Part shown: positions 1 to 6,428 of the stretch, in pieces
Layout of the letters: every line of letters begins with the position of its first letter
Numbering within the stretch: the stretch's first letter is position 1
NCBI GenBank assembly: GCA_014859755.1
Contig: JACUTO010000051.1
Location: 1-9,398 of the forward strand
Source: Candidatus Bathyarchaeota archaeon
Lineage (GTDB): Archaea; Thermoproteota; Bathyarchaeia; Bathyarchaeales; Bathyarchaeaceae
Reading direction: 5' to 3'
DNA length: 9,398 nt
Translations under genes and position numbers: made by a program
The notes under the pieces: model-generated
Told to the model about the DNA's origin: nothing
The model's database searches: none
What the model saw: the letters and a program-made list of their open reading frames with translations, nothing else

Positions 1-432
1 TTCGACGAATTCCATAAGGGTCACCGAGTCTTGCTGAAAAAGGCTTTTGAAGTTGGAAATCGCGTTCTTGTCGGCTTGTGCGCAGACGATTTCGTGAAAA
101 AATTGGGGAAGCCACATAAAATTGCACCTTATGAGAAGCGTTTGGAAGAATTGAAGAGTTTTTTGAGAAAACGTGGGGTGTTGGAGAGGGTGGAAATCGT
201 CCCGTTAAATGACCCGTATGGTGTCACGGTGTCAAGAAACTGCCTCGACGCCATTGTGGTGAGTAAGGAAACAGAGCCGCGAGCCCATGAAATCAACGAA
301 AAACGAAGGAGCAAGGGACGGCCTCCCTTAGAGATCGTTGTTATCGACATGATCCTCGCAGAAGATTATTTTCCCATCTCATCCACCAGAATTTGGATAG
401 GGGAAATCGACCACGAGGGACATCTGCTGTAG
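1..432 (+). CDS. coaD: Archaeal phosphopantetheine adenylyltransferase (CoaD type), 5' partial
   Basis: This gene is open from the first base and ends at TAG 430-432, giving 143 visible residues; only about ten N-terminal residues (the first strand with its GGTFD-like lead-in) should be missing. The family transfers AMP from ATP to 4'-phosphopantetheine to make dephospho-CoA, the penultimate step of CoA synthesis in the cytosol. The visible protein opens with FDEFHKGH, whose HKGH is the nucleotidyltransferase HxGH motif (residues 5-8). Near the C-terminus it has ISSTRIW followed by GEID.EG, the second ATP-binding signature of this superfamily. Sequence and length match the stand-alone archaeal PPAT family, not bacterial CoaD. 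An internal ATG-less CTG/TTG start near position 31 would remove HxGH, so the truncated reading is preferred. Supplying CoA is loosely in keeping with the acyl-CoA enzymes downstream, but no operon link is visible. Confidence 0.9.
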   Translation, partial: FDEFHKGHRVLLKKAFEVGNRVLVGLCADDFVKKLGKPHKIAPYEKRLEELKSFLRKRGVLERVEIVPLNDPYGVTVSRNCLDAIVVSKETEPRAHEINEKRRSKGRPPLEIVVIDMILAEDYFPISSTRIWIGEIDHEGHLL

Positions 433-434
433 AC

Positions 435-497
435 CATTACTCTTCAAAAGGCATGTTTAAACGCTTCTTTTCTCTGTCTTTTATAAGAAGAGTGATG
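435..497 (+). other. Imperfect RNA hairpin between coaD and the DUF763 gene
   Basis: Bases 435-445 pair with 487-497 as an 11-bp stem with one G-U wobble. After a 4-nt bulge (483-486), bases 446-453 pair with 475-482, again with one wobble, leaving a loop of about 21 nt that contains the palindrome GTTTAAAC (455-462). The structure begins three bases after the coaD stop and ends three bases before the TTG start of the next gene. Its 3' arm covers GTGAT (492-496), the only Shine-Dalgarno-like sequence for that gene. It could be a translational control element, a processing site or part of a terminator (the 3' half is T-rich). The function is inferred; the pairing is read directly. Confidence 0.45.
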
Positions 498-499
498 CC

Positions 500-1615
500 T
501 TGAAGAGAACCGGCGTTGCGAAGCTTCCGCTTCACTATGGGAAGGCACCGAGGTGGCTTGTCCTCCGAATGCAGAAACTCGCCAAGGAAATGGTCACTGT
601 CATCGTAGACGAATACGGTCAAGACGAGTTCCTGCGAAGAATCTCAGATCCCTTCTGGTTTCAAGCTTTAGGTTGCGTCCTAGGATATGATTGGCACTCA
701 TCTGGTGTGACTACTGTTTTGACAGGCGTTTTGAAGAATGCCGTAAACCCAACGGAGCAGGGATTGGCTGTGTGCGGCGGGAAGGGGAAGACTTCTTTGC
801 AGGCGCCAGTGGAAATCAGCCGCCTAGGAGAGAAATTTGGTTTTTCTACGAATAAGGTTGATCGTTTGCGATACGCGAGTCGCATGAGCGCCAAGGTTGA
901 CAACACAGCCATTCAGGCGGGTTACCCCCTCTATCATCACGCCTTCTTTGTAACTGAACATGGGAAATGGGCTGTAGTTCAGCAGGGAATGAACGTGAAA
1001 GACAGAACAGCGCGGAGGTATCACTGGCTCTCAGAAAACGTCAAAAACTTCGTGGTTGAACCCCACGACGCCGTGGTTGGAGACGTGAAAAGGGAGGTTG
1101 CCTTAGACATGACCGCGAGAGAGAGCGAAGGTTGCCAAAAAACTTCCACAGACATCGCCAAGGAAGAGCCTAGAAAAGTTATGAAAATGCTCAAATCCAT
1201 TCGTCCGGTCTATCAAAAGTCTCTGCAAGAATGGATTCCAGAGGCCTCGTGGGAAGAGTATATAATCGACGTTCTGTCCTTGCCCCGCAATCTCAACTGG
1301 AAGGCCGTGAAAAGAGCCTATGATTTTCAACCCAAAAACTACGAAGAACTCCTCGGCATCAGAGGGATAGGACCAGCCACGGTTCGAGCCCTTGCCCTAG
1401 TCTCCGAACTTGTCTACGGCGAAAAACCAAGCTGGAGGGATCCTGTGAGGTACAGCTTTTGCGTAGGAGGAAAAGATGGAGTTCCCTTTCCGGTTAACAG
1501 AGCCACTTACGACGAAACGATTGAAATTCTGGAAAATGCTGTGAAACAAGCCAAAGTGGGTGGCAAAGAAAAAATTAACGCCATAAAGAGACTCGGCAAC
1601 TTTCTAAAGCAGTGA
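500..1615 (+). CDS. DUF763 family protein with helix-hairpin-helix motif
   Basis: This is a 371-residue protein of the uncharacterised DUF763 family, found in many archaea and some thermophilic bacteria. The N-terminal domain (about residues 1-200) carries the family-typical opening RTGVAKLPLHYGKAP, a central LAVCGGKGKTS stretch, and a later HHAFFVTEHGKWAVVQQGMN segment. Residues 284-298 (LLGIRGIGPATVRAL) form a classic helix-hairpin-helix, a non-specific DNA-backbone binding motif, so a role on DNA is plausible but not shown. The family's function is unknown to me. The start is TTG at 500, since it gives the expected N-terminus and the upstream ATG (495) runs into a stop after two codons. 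Start signals are weak: GTGAT at 492-496 sits very close and is buried in the 435-497 hairpin. A TATA-like TTTTATAAG (479-487) is too near the TTG to serve as its promoter. Confidence 0.85.
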   Translation: MKRTGVAKLPLHYGKAPRWLVLRMQKLAKEMVTVIVDEYGQDEFLRRISDPFWFQALGCVLGYDWHSSGVTTVLTGVLKNAVNPTEQGLAVCGGKGKTSLQAPVEISRLGEKFGFSTNKVDRLRYASRMSAKVDNTAIQAGYPLYHHAFFVTEHGKWAVVQQGMNVKDRTARRYHWLSENVKNFVVEPHDAVVGDVKREVALDMTARESEGCQKTSTDIAKEEPRKVMKMLKSIRPVYQKSLQEWIPEASWEEYIIDVLSLPRNLNWKAVKRAYDFQPKNYEELLGIRGIGPATVRALALVSELVYGEKPSWRDPVRYSFCVGGKDGVPFPVNRATYDETIEILENAVKQAKVGGKEKINAIKRLGNFLKQ

Positions 1616-1699
1616 ACCTTCGTTTAGTCTAAAACTCAATTCAAACGTTTCTTGGAGTAATGAGCAAATATGCGATTCCAACTTTTCAGAGACTCATAA

Positions 1700-1741
1700 T
1701 CTATATTTTCCTTTCATAAGATTCATGAATTCATTTGATCA
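1700..1741 (+). promoter_or_regulatory. Candidate promoter with palindromes upstream of the 7TM/DUF835 gene
   Basis: The 186-base gap between the DUF763 gene and the membrane-protein gene holds a TATA-like TCTATATTTT (about 1699-1708). About 27 bases downstream, where transcription would start, lies a perfect 10-bp palindrome ATGAATTCAT (1725-1734), followed by TGATCA (1736-1741). This arrangement resembles a promoter with an overlapping operator and would give a leader of about 70 nt. All of this is positional inference, and AT-rich palindromes arise easily by chance. Confidence 0.3.
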
Positions 1742-1801
1742 TAGACACAGGGAAGCTAAGTCGTACCATCTACTTCGCGAAATCATAAAGGGAAGAATTC
1801 C

Positions 1802-3178
1802 ATGATAGCACTGATCCTTTACATAGTTTTTCTATCTGCTTTAGCAGCCATGATAGTTTTCATTCTCCGTCAAGCGGTGTCTTACTTTAAGTCGGTACAA
1901 ACATTATTCGTTGCCGCGTTTCTGTCATATTGGACGATTGTTTTCTCCGATTGCCTCAAAAACCATTTGCTCAACACAGAATCCGCAGCCAATTTTAACT
2001 CAAAAATCGGAGTATCATCTGCGCTGATCGTCGTGATCGCAGTTGAGCAACTTGCATTAGCGCTTTGTAGGAAGGAGCAACCGAAATTATCTTGGAAGAC
2101 GTTTCTATCAAACAAGTTGCATCTTGTTTCAACGGTCTACAAAGGATACGTGATTCTTCTTTTGTTGTTAACTTGGGTTCTTGGTCCTTGGCAAGTTCAT
2201 CAAATACAGAATGTGTGGGGAGAATTAATTTATGACTCGGTTTTTGAATCGTGGTACCTCGTTGGTCTAGCAATCGCGTTACTTGCGTTTATAGCGTATC
2301 CTTGCATGCTTTTCCTACGGGCTGGTCGTAAGTTTAAACAAACGGAACTAGCCGGCGTGTTGAACTGGTTTGGAGTGGGCTGGATAGGCATAGGATTGAC
2401 GTTGATCATGTTCCACGGTTTACTACCAGCTCTCAACGTTCAGATAGTTGAGATCAATCATTTATTTAACCTTGCTTTTTTTGGAATTATAGCGTATGCC
2501 TTCAGGAAGACAACCATTCTGGAAAGCTTATTCGAGAGACTATACACAACTACTTATACACCTCGTCCAACTGGTTTGATTAAGAATAGGAAAGTATTCT
2601 CGAAGGCGTTGGGGCTAACTCATGGACAGGTAGTTGGAAAAAATATTCTCCTTGAATTTGACCCCACATCCGACTATGAGAGAGTCATTGAAGATTTTGT
2701 TGATGAAGCCTCGGCAAACGCTGAATCTGTGGCGGTGTTTACGAGTAAAGGTAGCGCTATCCATTCCACTTTGAGCAATAGGAGCGACGTCAAATTTTTG
2801 ATTCTGACTCAGCGTGTCTCAACTCCCAAAGCAAATGCTTCAAAAAATAAGATTCTTCTGCCTGCGAACAATTCTTCCCTGTTGCTCGACGCGTTGAACA
2901 AAGTGTTGAAGGCGTATCCTGAGAGGAATTCGAATATAGTTTTTGATAACCTGTCTAGTCTAATTTTGTTTATTGGTTTTGAGAAGACTTATGGCTTCCT
3001 ACGTTATGCCCTTGAATTGTTGGCTCTAGAAAATGGGACATCTCTGTTTCTATTTGACCCTAGGGCGCATGACGCCAAAGTTGCTTCTGCATTCAGAAGC
3101 CTGTTCAGTGATCAAATAACCTACGGAAAAGAAGGTTTGCGGGTCGTTAGAACGCCTGAACCCGCGTTGAAGGCATAG
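1802..3178 (+). CDS. Seven-helix membrane protein with C-terminal DUF835-like domain
   Basis: This 458-residue protein has two parts. The N-terminal half has seven hydrophobic segments, at about residues 2-24, 33-52, 69-89, 109-129, 150-173, 186-209 and 219-238, with no cleavable signal peptide. After a polar linker, residues about 280-440 form a cytosolic domain resembling DUF835, an archaeal domain distantly related to KaiC/RecA-type folds. The recognisable part is NIVFDNLSSLILFIGFEK (378-395), with a Walker-B-like Asp after hydrophobic residues, then a helix and the strand SLFLFDPRAH (414-423). No Walker A lysine is visible, so ATPase activity is doubtful. The architecture of a 7TM sensor plus output domain suggests a membrane receptor, perhaps passing a signal to a soluble partner; the ligand is unknown. 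The ATG start at 1802 has AGGGA eight bases upstream. It is a single-gene unit converging on the malic enzyme gene. Confidence 0.75.
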   Translation: MIALILYIVFLSALAAMIVFILRQAVSYFKSVQTLFVAAFLSYWTIVFSDCLKNHLLNTESAANFNSKIGVSSALIVVIAVEQLALALCRKEQPKLSWKTFLSNKLHLVSTVYKGYVILLLLLTWVLGPWQVHQIQNVWGELIYDSVFESWYLVGLAIALLAFIAYPCMLFLRAGRKFKQTELAGVLNWFGVGWIGIGLTLIMFHGLLPALNVQIVEINHLFNLAFFGIIAYAFRKTTILESLFERLYTTTYTPRPTGLIKNRKVFSKALGLTHGQVVGKNILLEFDPTSDYERVIEDFVDEASANAESVAVFTSKGSAIHSTLSNRSDVKFLILTQRVSTPKANASKNKILLPANNSSLLLDALNKVLKAYPERNSNIVFDNLSSLILFIGFEKTYGFLRYALELLALENGTSLFLFDPRAHDAKVASAFRSLFSDQITYGKEGLRVVRTPEPALKA

Positions 3179-3182
3179 TTAG

Positions 3183-3200
3183 GTTTGTTTAATCTTTTCT
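3183..3200 (+). terminator. T-rich terminator candidate of the 7TM/DUF835 gene
   Basis: The 31 bases separating the two convergent stop codons contain two T-runs on the plus strand (GTTTGTTTAATCTTTTCT), the typical form of intrinsic termination signals for archaeal RNA polymerase. There is no stem-loop. The call rests on composition and position only. No comparable T-rich tract follows the malic enzyme stop on the minus strand. Confidence 0.4.
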
Positions 3201-3209
3201 AGTGTCTTC

Positions 3210-4568
3210 TTAGACCTCTTCGGGGGGAGGTGGGATGAGTCCTTCCTTCATCAGTAAGCTGGTGGATTCTCTGACGTTTTTGATGATAGAAACTGCTCTG
3301 TCCCATAACTCCTGCCTACTCAATTTGACTCTGGCGACGCCTTCTTTTATGGATTGGAGGGCGCAAGCTACTGCTTCTCGGGGGAAGACTTCCCATTCAT
3401 CCATTCTAGGAACTATGTCTCCTTCGTGAATTCCTCTTTCTTCAGCGAATTTCGCTAATTCCCTTCCGGCGGCTATGCACATGTCATCCGTGACGGTTTT
3501 TGCTTTCACGTCTAGAACCCCTCTGAAAATTGCTGGGAACCCCAAGGAGTTGTTTATCTGATTTTCGAAGTCTGAACGGCCCGTTGCCACAATTTTTGCT
3601 CCCGCCTCTTTTGCTTCCCAAGGCCATATTTCTGGGATGGGATTTGCGCAGGCGAAGACTATGGAGTCTGTCGCCATCTTAGTTATCCATTCTTTTTTGA
3701 TGGTGCCTGGGCCTGGTTTGGAGGCGGCTATGCAGACGCCAGCGCCTTTCAGGGCTTCAGCTGCGTCTCCGGTTCTGGCTTCGGCGTTGGTCTTTAGGCA
3801 GAAGTCCCATTTCCATGGGTTCTCTTCTTTTTCTGCTTCTATGTCTTTTCTGTTTGGGTGGAGTATGCCTTTGCTGTCTACCATTATGATGTTGCCGGCT
3901 TTGACTCCGGCTCTCATGAGGACTATGGCTGTTCTTGTGTTGGCTGAGCCTACTCCTATCATGGTTATTTTTGCTTCGCTCATTTTTTTGCCTGTGAGTT
4001 TTAGGGCGTTTAGAAGACCGGCTAGTATGACTGTGGCTGTTCCTTGCTGGTCGTCGTGCCAGACTGGAATCTTGAGTTGTTCCCTCGCCTTGTCTAGGAC
4101 GTAGAAGCATTTTGGTTTGGCTATGTCTTCTAGGTTTATGCCTCCGAAGGTTGGTTCCAGCCACTTGCAGGCGGTTACGATGTCGTCAGGGTCCTTGGTG
4201 GCTAGACATATCGGAAAAGCGTCTACTCCGCCGAGATATTTGAACAGCAACGCTTTTCCCTCCATGACTGGCAAGCCGGCTTCTGGACCTATGTCTCCTA
4301 AGCCCAACACTCGGGATCCATCGCTTACGACAGCCACATAGTTCCAGCGGTTTGTGTGTGTGAAGACCAGTTCTGGGTTTTCTTTTATGGCTCGGCAGGG
4401 GGCGGCTACGCCTGGAGTATACCATATGGCGAAGTCGTAGGGACCACGTATAGCGCATTTCGGCATAACCTGAACTTTTCCTTCATAGAAGGGATGATAA
4501 GCCATAGCTAGCTTAGCGGGTTTCCTAGCTTTAGCCAGTAACTCTTCTACGGTTAATTTTTTGGTCAT
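3210..4568 (-). CDS. Malic enzyme, probably NAD-dependent
   Basis: This 452-residue protein oxidatively decarboxylates malate to pyruvate and CO2, reducing NAD(P), in the cytosol. Its length fits the short malic enzymes of prokaryotes. Family motifs appear in order: YTPGVA with the catalytic Tyr50; SDGSRVLGLGDIG (82-94); PVMEGKALLFK with catalytic Lys105; the metal-binding pair Glu147-Asp148 in LEDI; and HDDQQGTA with Asp172/Asp173. The Rossmann domain begins at IGVGSAN (204-210), and its second strand ends in VDSKG (230-234); an Asp here usually means NAD rather than NADP. FACANPIPEI (305-314) closes the substrate pocket. The C-terminus ends in a short proline/glutamate tail. The ATG at 4566-4568 has no Shine-Dalgarno sequence but sits 28 bases from a TATA-like element, suggesting a leaderless mRNA. 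It is divergent from the B12 mutase operon, consistent with shared C4-acid metabolism. Confidence 0.93.
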   Translation of the reverse strand: MTKKLTVEELLAKARKPAKLAMAYHPFYEGKVQVMPKCAIRGPYDFAIWYTPGVAAPCRAIKENPELVFTHTNRWNYVAVVSDGSRVLGLGDIGPEAGLPVMEGKALLFKYLGGVDAFPICLATKDPDDIVTACKWLEPTFGGINLEDIAKPKCFYVLDKAREQLKIPVWHDDQQGTATVILAGLLNALKLTGKKMSEAKITMIGVGSANTRTAIVLMRAGVKAGNIIMVDSKGILHPNRKDIEAEKEENPWKWDFCLKTNAEARTGDAAEALKGAGVCIAASKPGPGTIKKEWITKMATDSIVFACANPIPEIWPWEAKEAGAKIVATGRSDFENQINNSLGFPAIFRGVLDVKAKTVTDDMCIAAGRELAKFAEERGIHEGDIVPRMDEWEVFPREAVACALQSIKEGVARVKLSRQELWDRAVSIIKNVRESTSLLMKEGLIPPPPEEV

Positions 4569-4592
4569 GTGTTTGGGTCTTTTGTAGGTGAG

Positions 4593-4600
4593 ATTTAAGG
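4593..4600 (-). promoter_or_regulatory. TATA-like element for a leaderless malic enzyme transcript
   Basis: Read on the minus strand this is CCTTAAAT, centred about 28 bases upstream of the A of the malic enzyme ATG (4568). In archaea the TATA box lies about 26-28 bases before the transcription start, so transcription would begin at or next to the start codon. The absence of any GGAGG/GGTGA sequence in the intervening bases agrees with leaderless initiation. The element itself is a moderate match to the archaeal consensus. Confidence 0.45.
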
Positions 4601-4704
4601 ATTGTGTCGGTCCATTGAAGTCGCAAATCTAATAACGTAACTAAAACAAAGAACCTCAAAACGACAAGAATAAGCAGAAATGATTTTTAGGTTGTTTGAA
4701 AGTA

Positions 4705-4723
4705 GGTAGTAATCTACCGGAGG
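4705..4723 (+). promoter_or_regulatory. Hairpin abutting the Shine-Dalgarno sequence of the mutase operon
   Basis: GGTAG (4705-4709), loop TAAT, CTACC (4714-4718) make a perfect 5-bp stem and a 14-base palindrome-like element. The strong ribosome binding site GGAGG (4719-4723) follows with no spacer, and the GTG start lies ten bases further on. The element could be a DNA operator in the 165-base divergent region, or an RNA hairpin that stacks against or presents the ribosome site. No B12 riboswitch-like structure is recognisable and the leader is too short for one. I could not pick out a convincing TATA box for this operon; only a T-rich stretch at 4684-4688 is a weak candidate. Confidence 0.4.
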
Positions 4724-4733
4724 CAGATAATAA

Positions 4734-6416
4734 GTGTTTGATCAACAAGGTCTCAGGAAAATCGCAAAGGAAAGAGAGAGGTGGGAAAAAACAACTGTGC
4801 CGTCATGGCTTCGCAGAAACCCCGAAAGAAAAGATGAATTTAAGACCACATCGGGTATAAACATAAAAAGGTTGTACACACCGGAGGACGTGAGAAACCT
4901 CGATTATTTGAGAGATTTAGGTTTTCCAGGACAGTTTCCCTTCACACGGAGCTTGCACGCTACCATGTATCGAGGGCGCCTATGGACCATGAGACAATTT
5001 TCAGGATTCGGCACCGCAGAGCAAACGAACAAACGATTCAGATACCTCCTCAGAGAGGGAGAAACCGGATTAAGCGTCGCCTTCGATTACCCAACCATAA
5101 TGGGCCGAGATTCCGACGATCCCATGTGTAACGGTGAAGTAGGCGTATGCGGCGTAGCAGTTTCCTCCCTCAAAGACATGGAAACTCTTTTTGATGGAAT
5201 ACCTTTAGACAAGGTAACGACTTCAATGACCATAAATGGTCCAGCGACTATGCTTTTGGCCATGTACATAGCCATAGGCGACAAGCAAGGAGTTCCCCGC
5301 GGAAAGCTGGGTGGCACAACCCAGAACGACATGCTGAAGGAATTTTATGCCCAGAAATTATGCATTTTTCCGCCTAAACCTTCAGTCAAATTGGTCGTGG
5401 ACATCATAGAATACTGCACGAAACATTTGCCCAAATGGAACCCCGTCAGCATCAGCGGTTACCACATCCGTGAAGCCGGCTCAAACGCCGTCCAAGAACT
5501 CGCCTTCACCCTAGCAGACGGAATAGCCTACGTAGAATCTACGTTGGAACGTGGACTCAAGGTGGATGATTTCGCGCCCCGCCTATCCTTCTTCTTCGCA
5601 GCTCACAACAACTTTTTCGAGGAGATAGCCAAGTTTAGAGCAGCACGAAGATTGTGGGCCAAAATTATGAAGGAAAGATTCAAAGCCAAAGATCCACGGT
5701 CCCTATGGATGAGGATGCACGTTCAAACTTCCGGATGCACCTTAACGGCGCAACAACCCGTCAACAACGTAGTGCGAGTCGCGCTTCAGTCTTTGGCAGC
5801 AGTCTTGGGCGGAACTCAGTCTCTACACACCAACTCCTTAGATGAAACCCTAGCCCTGCCGTCTGAGGAAGCTGTTACCGTGGCCCTAAGAACTCAGCAA
5901 ATAATCGCCCACGAAAGCGGAGTGGCTGACACAGTGGACCCTCTGGCTGGTTCTTACTGCGTAGAAGCTTTGACTAACGAGATGGAAGAGAGGGCAATGG
6001 ATTATATCAACAAGATCGACGATATGGGCGGCGTTATTCCGGCCATCGAAAACGGTTTTCTCCAAAAAGAAATTGCAGACAGCGCATACAAGTATCAACG
6101 AGAAATAGACAATAAAGAAAGAATTTTGGTGGGAGTCAACGACTACACGGTTGAAGAAGATTGGGTGCCCCTCAAAATTCTGCGAATAGCCCCTGACGTA
6201 GAGGCAGAGCAGCTGGCTAGACTGCAAAAGGTGAAAAGAGAACGAAACAATGCAAGGGTGAAAGAAGTGCTTGACAAGCTCCACGACGCAGCTGACCGCG
6301 ACGAAAACTTGATGCCCACCATAATCGAAGCCGTAAAAGACTACGCTACGCTGGGGGAAATAACTAACGTGCTTCGAAGCGTCTTTGGGGAATACCAAGA
6401 GTTGATAGTAATCTGA
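4734..6416 (+). CDS. B12-dependent acyl-CoA mutase large subunit, isobutyryl-CoA mutase-like
   Basis: This is the 560-residue catalytic subunit (TIM barrel) of the methylmalonyl-CoA mutase superfamily, lacking the B12 domain, which is encoded next door. The family uses adenosylcobalamin radicals to move an acyl-CoA group between adjacent carbons. Conserved residues are present: Arg82 and Arg87 in RLWTMRQ, Thr195 and Gln197 in GGTTQND, and Tyr243-His244 in SISGYHIREAG. By alignment to P. shermanii MutB, numbering coincides here. The specificity positions are Phe89 (RQFSGF) and Gln207 (YAQKLCIFPP); true methylmalonyl-CoA mutases have Tyr and Arg, whereas isobutyryl-CoA mutase (IcmA) has Phe and Gln. 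The segments GFGTAEQTN and TIMGRDSDDP also read like IcmA. Ala116 argues against 2-hydroxyisobutyryl-CoA mutase, which has Asp there. The start is GTG at 4734, ten bases after GGAGG. The mutase assignment is firm; the substrate is inferred. Confidence 0.93.
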   Translation: MFDQQGLRKIAKERERWEKTTVPSWLRRNPERKDEFKTTSGINIKRLYTPEDVRNLDYLRDLGFPGQFPFTRSLHATMYRGRLWTMRQFSGFGTAEQTNKRFRYLLREGETGLSVAFDYPTIMGRDSDDPMCNGEVGVCGVAVSSLKDMETLFDGIPLDKVTTSMTINGPATMLLAMYIAIGDKQGVPRGKLGGTTQNDMLKEFYAQKLCIFPPKPSVKLVVDIIEYCTKHLPKWNPVSISGYHIREAGSNAVQELAFTLADGIAYVESTLERGLKVDDFAPRLSFFFAAHNNFFEEIAKFRAARRLWAKIMKERFKAKDPRSLWMRMHVQTSGCTLTAQQPVNNVVRVALQSLAAVLGGTQSLHTNSLDETLALPSEEAVTVALRTQQIIAHESGVADTVDPLAGSYCVEALTNEMEERAMDYINKIDDMGGVIPAIENGFLQKEIADSAYKYQREIDNKERILVGVNDYTVEEDWVPLKILRIAPDVEAEQLARLQKVKRERNNARVKEVLDKLHDAADRDENLMPTIIEAVKDYATLGEITNVLRSVFGEYQELIVI

Positions 6417-6423
6417 GAGGTGA
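6417..6423 (+). promoter_or_regulatory. Strong ribosome binding site deciding the small-subunit start
   Basis: GAGGTGA is complementary to the archaeal 16S 3' end and lies right after the large-subunit TGA stop. It contains the GTG that would otherwise be read as an upstream start, and its five-base spacing to ATG 6429 makes that ATG the likely initiation codon. Confidence 0.75.
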
Positions 6424-6428
6424 CAAAA

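Noticed and set aside
479..487. TATA-like TTTTATAAG as the promoter of the DUF763 gene
   Set aside because: Its centre is only about 17 bases from the TTG start, too short for the archaeal TATA-to-start distance; the tract also forms part of the hairpin stem and bulge.
1660..1719. 19-residue open frame with GGAG just upstream, in the gap before the 7TM gene
   Set aside because: The spacing of GGAG to the ATG is only two bases, the frame overlaps the TATA-like element, and the peptide shows no recognisable character.
3637..4104. 155-codon plus-strand open frame inside the malic enzyme gene
   Set aside because: It lies antisense to a fully conserved malic enzyme coding sequence, and its translation shows no family features; it arises from the codon use of the real gene.
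4569..4733. Cobalamin riboswitch ahead of the mutase operon
   Set aside because: The whole divergent spacer is 165 bases, shared with the malic enzyme promoter, and no B12-box-like conserved sequence or multi-stem fold is visible.
5886..6398. 170-codon minus-strand open frame opposite the mutase large subunit
   Set aside because: The opposite strand is strongly conserved mutase sequence; the antisense translation lacks any known motif or ribosome site.
6420..6428. GTG at 6420 as the start of the B12 subunit
   Set aside because: The GTG is embedded in the Shine-Dalgarno sequence GAGGTGA, which is correctly placed for ATG 6429.
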